The position numbers and the translations under genes are program-made. 7,335 nt of DNA from Chlamydiota bacterium (GTDB lineage: Bacteria > Chlamydiota > Chlamydiia > Chlamydiales > Criblamydiaceae), in contig JAJFMC010000370.1 in assembly GCA_021772365.1 (NCBI GenBank), forward strand, positions 1 through 7,335. The letters are read 5' to 3'. This document shows, piece after piece, positions 5,546-7,335 of the stretch (positions are counted from its first letter, which is position 1; each line of letters opens with the position of its first letter). Below the pieces are notes generated by a model. That model worked only from the letters and a program-made list of their open reading frames with translations. It made no database searches and was not told the DNA's origin.

Positions 5546-7335
5546 TTTTGCGAATCATCAGCGGTTTTTTTGATAAATTTCGACGTGTAAACAGAGCTCA
5601 CACTCCAACTCGCATACAAATGGAAGCAACTGAATGTGGCTCTGCAGCACTCATGATTGTATTAGCGTATTATAAAAAATATATACCCGCAGCGACACTA
5701 CGCTATCAATGTGGTGTTACAAGAGATGGAACCGATGCCTACGATCTTATCAAAGCAGCGGAACACTACGGGTTTAGTTCAGAAGGGTATATTGCAACAG
5801 TAGAAGAACTTTATAACGAGATCAATTACCCGGCAATCGTCCACTGGGATAATAACCACTTCGTTGTTTTAGAGGGATTTCATAAAAAAAAAGTTTTTAT
5901 TAACGATCCAAATACAGGTCCCCGTGAATTAGAGATCAATGAGTTTAGAAAACACTATAGTGGAACAGTATTAACATTTGAATTAACAGAGAAATTTCAG
6001 AAAGGGGGAGTAAAACCGCAGTTTTTACGACCTCTTCTAAGCAAAATGAAGACTTTGAAAGGACCAATCGCAGCTTTTCTAGCAATAGAAGTCCTTATGG
6101 TGTTTGTAGGCCTAGCCCTTGCAATGTGTTCACAACTGTTTGTCGATGAAATTATAACTCCTCCAGAAGCGACATGGATAGGTCTGTTTTTGCTGAGTTA
6201 TTTTGCATTAGTCATTTCCAATTTTTCGATTTCATGGCTACAAGGGTACTTGCTAAATAGAACTGGAGTAAAAATTTCTATCGCTTTATCGACACAATTT
6301 TTCCAACATATCATGCGGCTCCCCCTAGCTTTTTTCCATCAGAGGCATTTAAGTGAAATTATGCGACGTATGAATTTAAATGTACAGGTTGCTTCATTCG
6401 TTGCAGGTAATCTTACAAAAGCCGTTTTGAGCATTACACTAATTGTTGCTTATCTTTTAATCGTCAATCAGTATGACTCGACTATAGCCTTTCTCACCTT
6501 GGCTATTATCTTCTATAACATCATTATCTTAATTGTTCAGAATAGACTTAGAAAAAATATCTACGCTAAGTCCGAGCAGCTAGTAGCGCAATACTCGGGC
6601 CTATCCATAGATGCTGTTACAAACATTGAAACAATTCGCCTTGCTGGAAGTGAGTCATTTATGTTTCAAAGGATCATCGGTACGAATAGTGCCTTGATTA
6701 ACGCGCAGCAGGCTATAGGAAAACGTGACGCTCTCATTCAATCTATTTCAAGTTTTTCTGAAATGTTAATATCCATTTTTTTTATCTCATTTGTTGGTTG
6801 GAAGGTTATCTACGGGTCCTTGACTGCTGGTATGTATGTAACCCTTCAAATTCTTATTAGCTTTATCACTCAGCCCGTCGATAATTTAATCAGTGTCGGT
6901 CTGCAATTACCTATGTTGAAGATGGACCTTATGCGTATTGACGATGTCATGACAAATACTTTAGATCCCATGGTTGAATCTAAAGAAAATTCTTTAGAAA
7001 ACCACACACACCTTGATCTTAAAGGGGAAATCGTTGTTGATAATATATCTTTCGGGTATCAGCCCCTCGATGAACCCTTAATTTGCGATATCAGCTTTAA
7101 AGTTGAGCCAGGAGAACTCTTAGGAATTACCGGTCCCAACGGTAGCGGTAAGTCTACTCTCATGCGTTTAATTGCAGGTCAATATTATCCTCGAAGTGGA
7201 AAAGTTCTGTATGATGGACATAATATTTTCAGCAAGCCTTTAACCATTACGCAAAGAGCCGTAGCAATAGCTGAAAAGGAGGCACTTTTTGTTCAAGGTA
7301 CAATTCGTGAGAACCTGACTCTTTGGAACCCTCAT
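5542..7335 (+). CDS. C39-peptidase ABC exporter, NHLM bacteriocin ABC1 type (3' end outside window)
   Basis: The first 598 codons of an inner-membrane exporter that cleaves leader peptides and pumps the product. Residues ~20-150 form the C39 peptidase: QMEATECGSAAL supplies oxyanion-hole Gln26 and catalytic Cys32, HWDNNHFVVLEG gives His106, and NDPNTGPREL gives Asp122, so the triad is complete. Residues ~170-455 are the six-helix transporter domain, with membrane segments near 175-196, 212-232, 290-309, 314-332, 405-424 and 430-450 and a typical PLAFFHQR coupling region. The ATPase begins near 495 with the A-loop aromatic Tyr506 and Walker A GPNGSGKST (531-539). The Q-loop position holds Lys579 where Gln is usual. 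The LSGGQ signature, Walker B and H-loop lie outside the window; family members are about 700 residues. The ATG overlaps the TolC stop as ATGA, with GAGG 10 bases upstream, which indicates coupled translation. Confidence 0.92.
   Translation, partial: MILRIISGFFDKFRRVNRAHTPTRIQMEATECGSAALMIVLAYYKKYIPAATLRYQCGVTRDGTDAYDLIKAAEHYGFSSEGYIATVEELYNEINYPAIVHWDNNHFVVLEGFHKKKVFINDPNTGPRELEINEFRKHYSGTVLTFELTEKFQKGGVKPQFLRPLLSKMKTLKGPIAAFLAIEVLMVFVGLALAMCSQLFVDEIITPPEATWIGLFLLSYFALVISNFSISWLQGYLLNRTGVKISIALSTQFFQHIMRLPLAFFHQRHLSEIMRRMNLNVQVASFVAGNLTKAVLSITLIVAYLLIVNQYDSTIAFLTLAIIFYNIIILIVQNRLRKNIYAKSEQLVAQYSGLSIDAVTNIETIRLAGSESFMFQRIIGTNSALINAQQAIGKRDALIQSISSFSEMLISIFFISFVGWKVIYGSLTAGMYVTLQILISFITQPVDNLISVGLQLPMLKMDLMRIDDVMTNTLDPMVESKENSLENHTHLDLKGEIVVDNISFGYQPLDEPLICDISFKVEPGELLGITGPNGSGKSTLMRLIAGQYYPRSGKVLYDGHNIFSKPLTITQRAVAIAEKEALFVQGTIRENLTLWNPH

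Noticed and set aside
2695..5619. Minus-strand open frames at 2695-2901, 3826-4107 and 5419-5619
   Set aside because: They lie opposite the adaptor, TolC and ABC genes, which have clear domain content; these are antisense shadows.
1..7335. CRISPR array, tRNA or rRNA genes, intact insertion sequence
   Set aside because: No regularly spaced repeats, cloverleaf sequences, rRNA stretches or transposase motifs were seen on either strand.

Overview
The window suggests a Gram-negative bacterium with an AT-rich genome (about 40% GC by eye). The Gram-negative call rests on a complete TolC-type outer-membrane efflux gene inside a secretion operon. The overall look would suit an environmental chlamydia or another amoeba-associated intracellular bacterium. 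That is an impression, not something the sequence proves.

Layout. Positions 1-996 (minus strand) hold the 5' part of a gene for a protein with HD metal-dependent phosphohydrolase motifs; its 3' end lies outside the window. Positions 997-1450 are an AT-rich divergent intergenic region. It holds a possible promoter for the HD gene, a short 9-bp direct repeat, and two copies of a 28-bp imperfect palindrome. From 1451 to the window end, four plus-strand genes are packed tightly enough to be one operon: (1) a protein with two cyclic-nucleotide-binding folds and a C-terminal PqqD-like domain; (2) an HlyD-type membrane fusion protein of the NHLM-bacteriocin-system type, starting on the base after the previous stop; (3) a TolC-type outer-membrane factor, 12 bases further on; (4) a C39-peptidase ABC transporter, overlapping the TolC gene by 4 bases (ATGA) and cut by the window end after 598 codons.

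How the genes work together. The ABC transporter has the C39 Cys-His-Asp triad, which in this family cuts a leader after a double-glycine-type site while exporting the peptide. With the adaptor and the TolC protein it would form a complete inner-to-outer-membrane type I export channel. The closest recognisable type is the NHLM bacteriocin (nitrile hydratase/Nif11 leader microcin) exporter family. PqqD-like domains are the RiPP recognition fold that binds leader peptides, so the first gene may join a cyclic-nucleotide-type sensor to leader-peptide handling at the exporter. No precursor peptide or modification enzyme is visible here. If they exist they should lie downstream, where a second NHLM-type ABC gene may also be expected.
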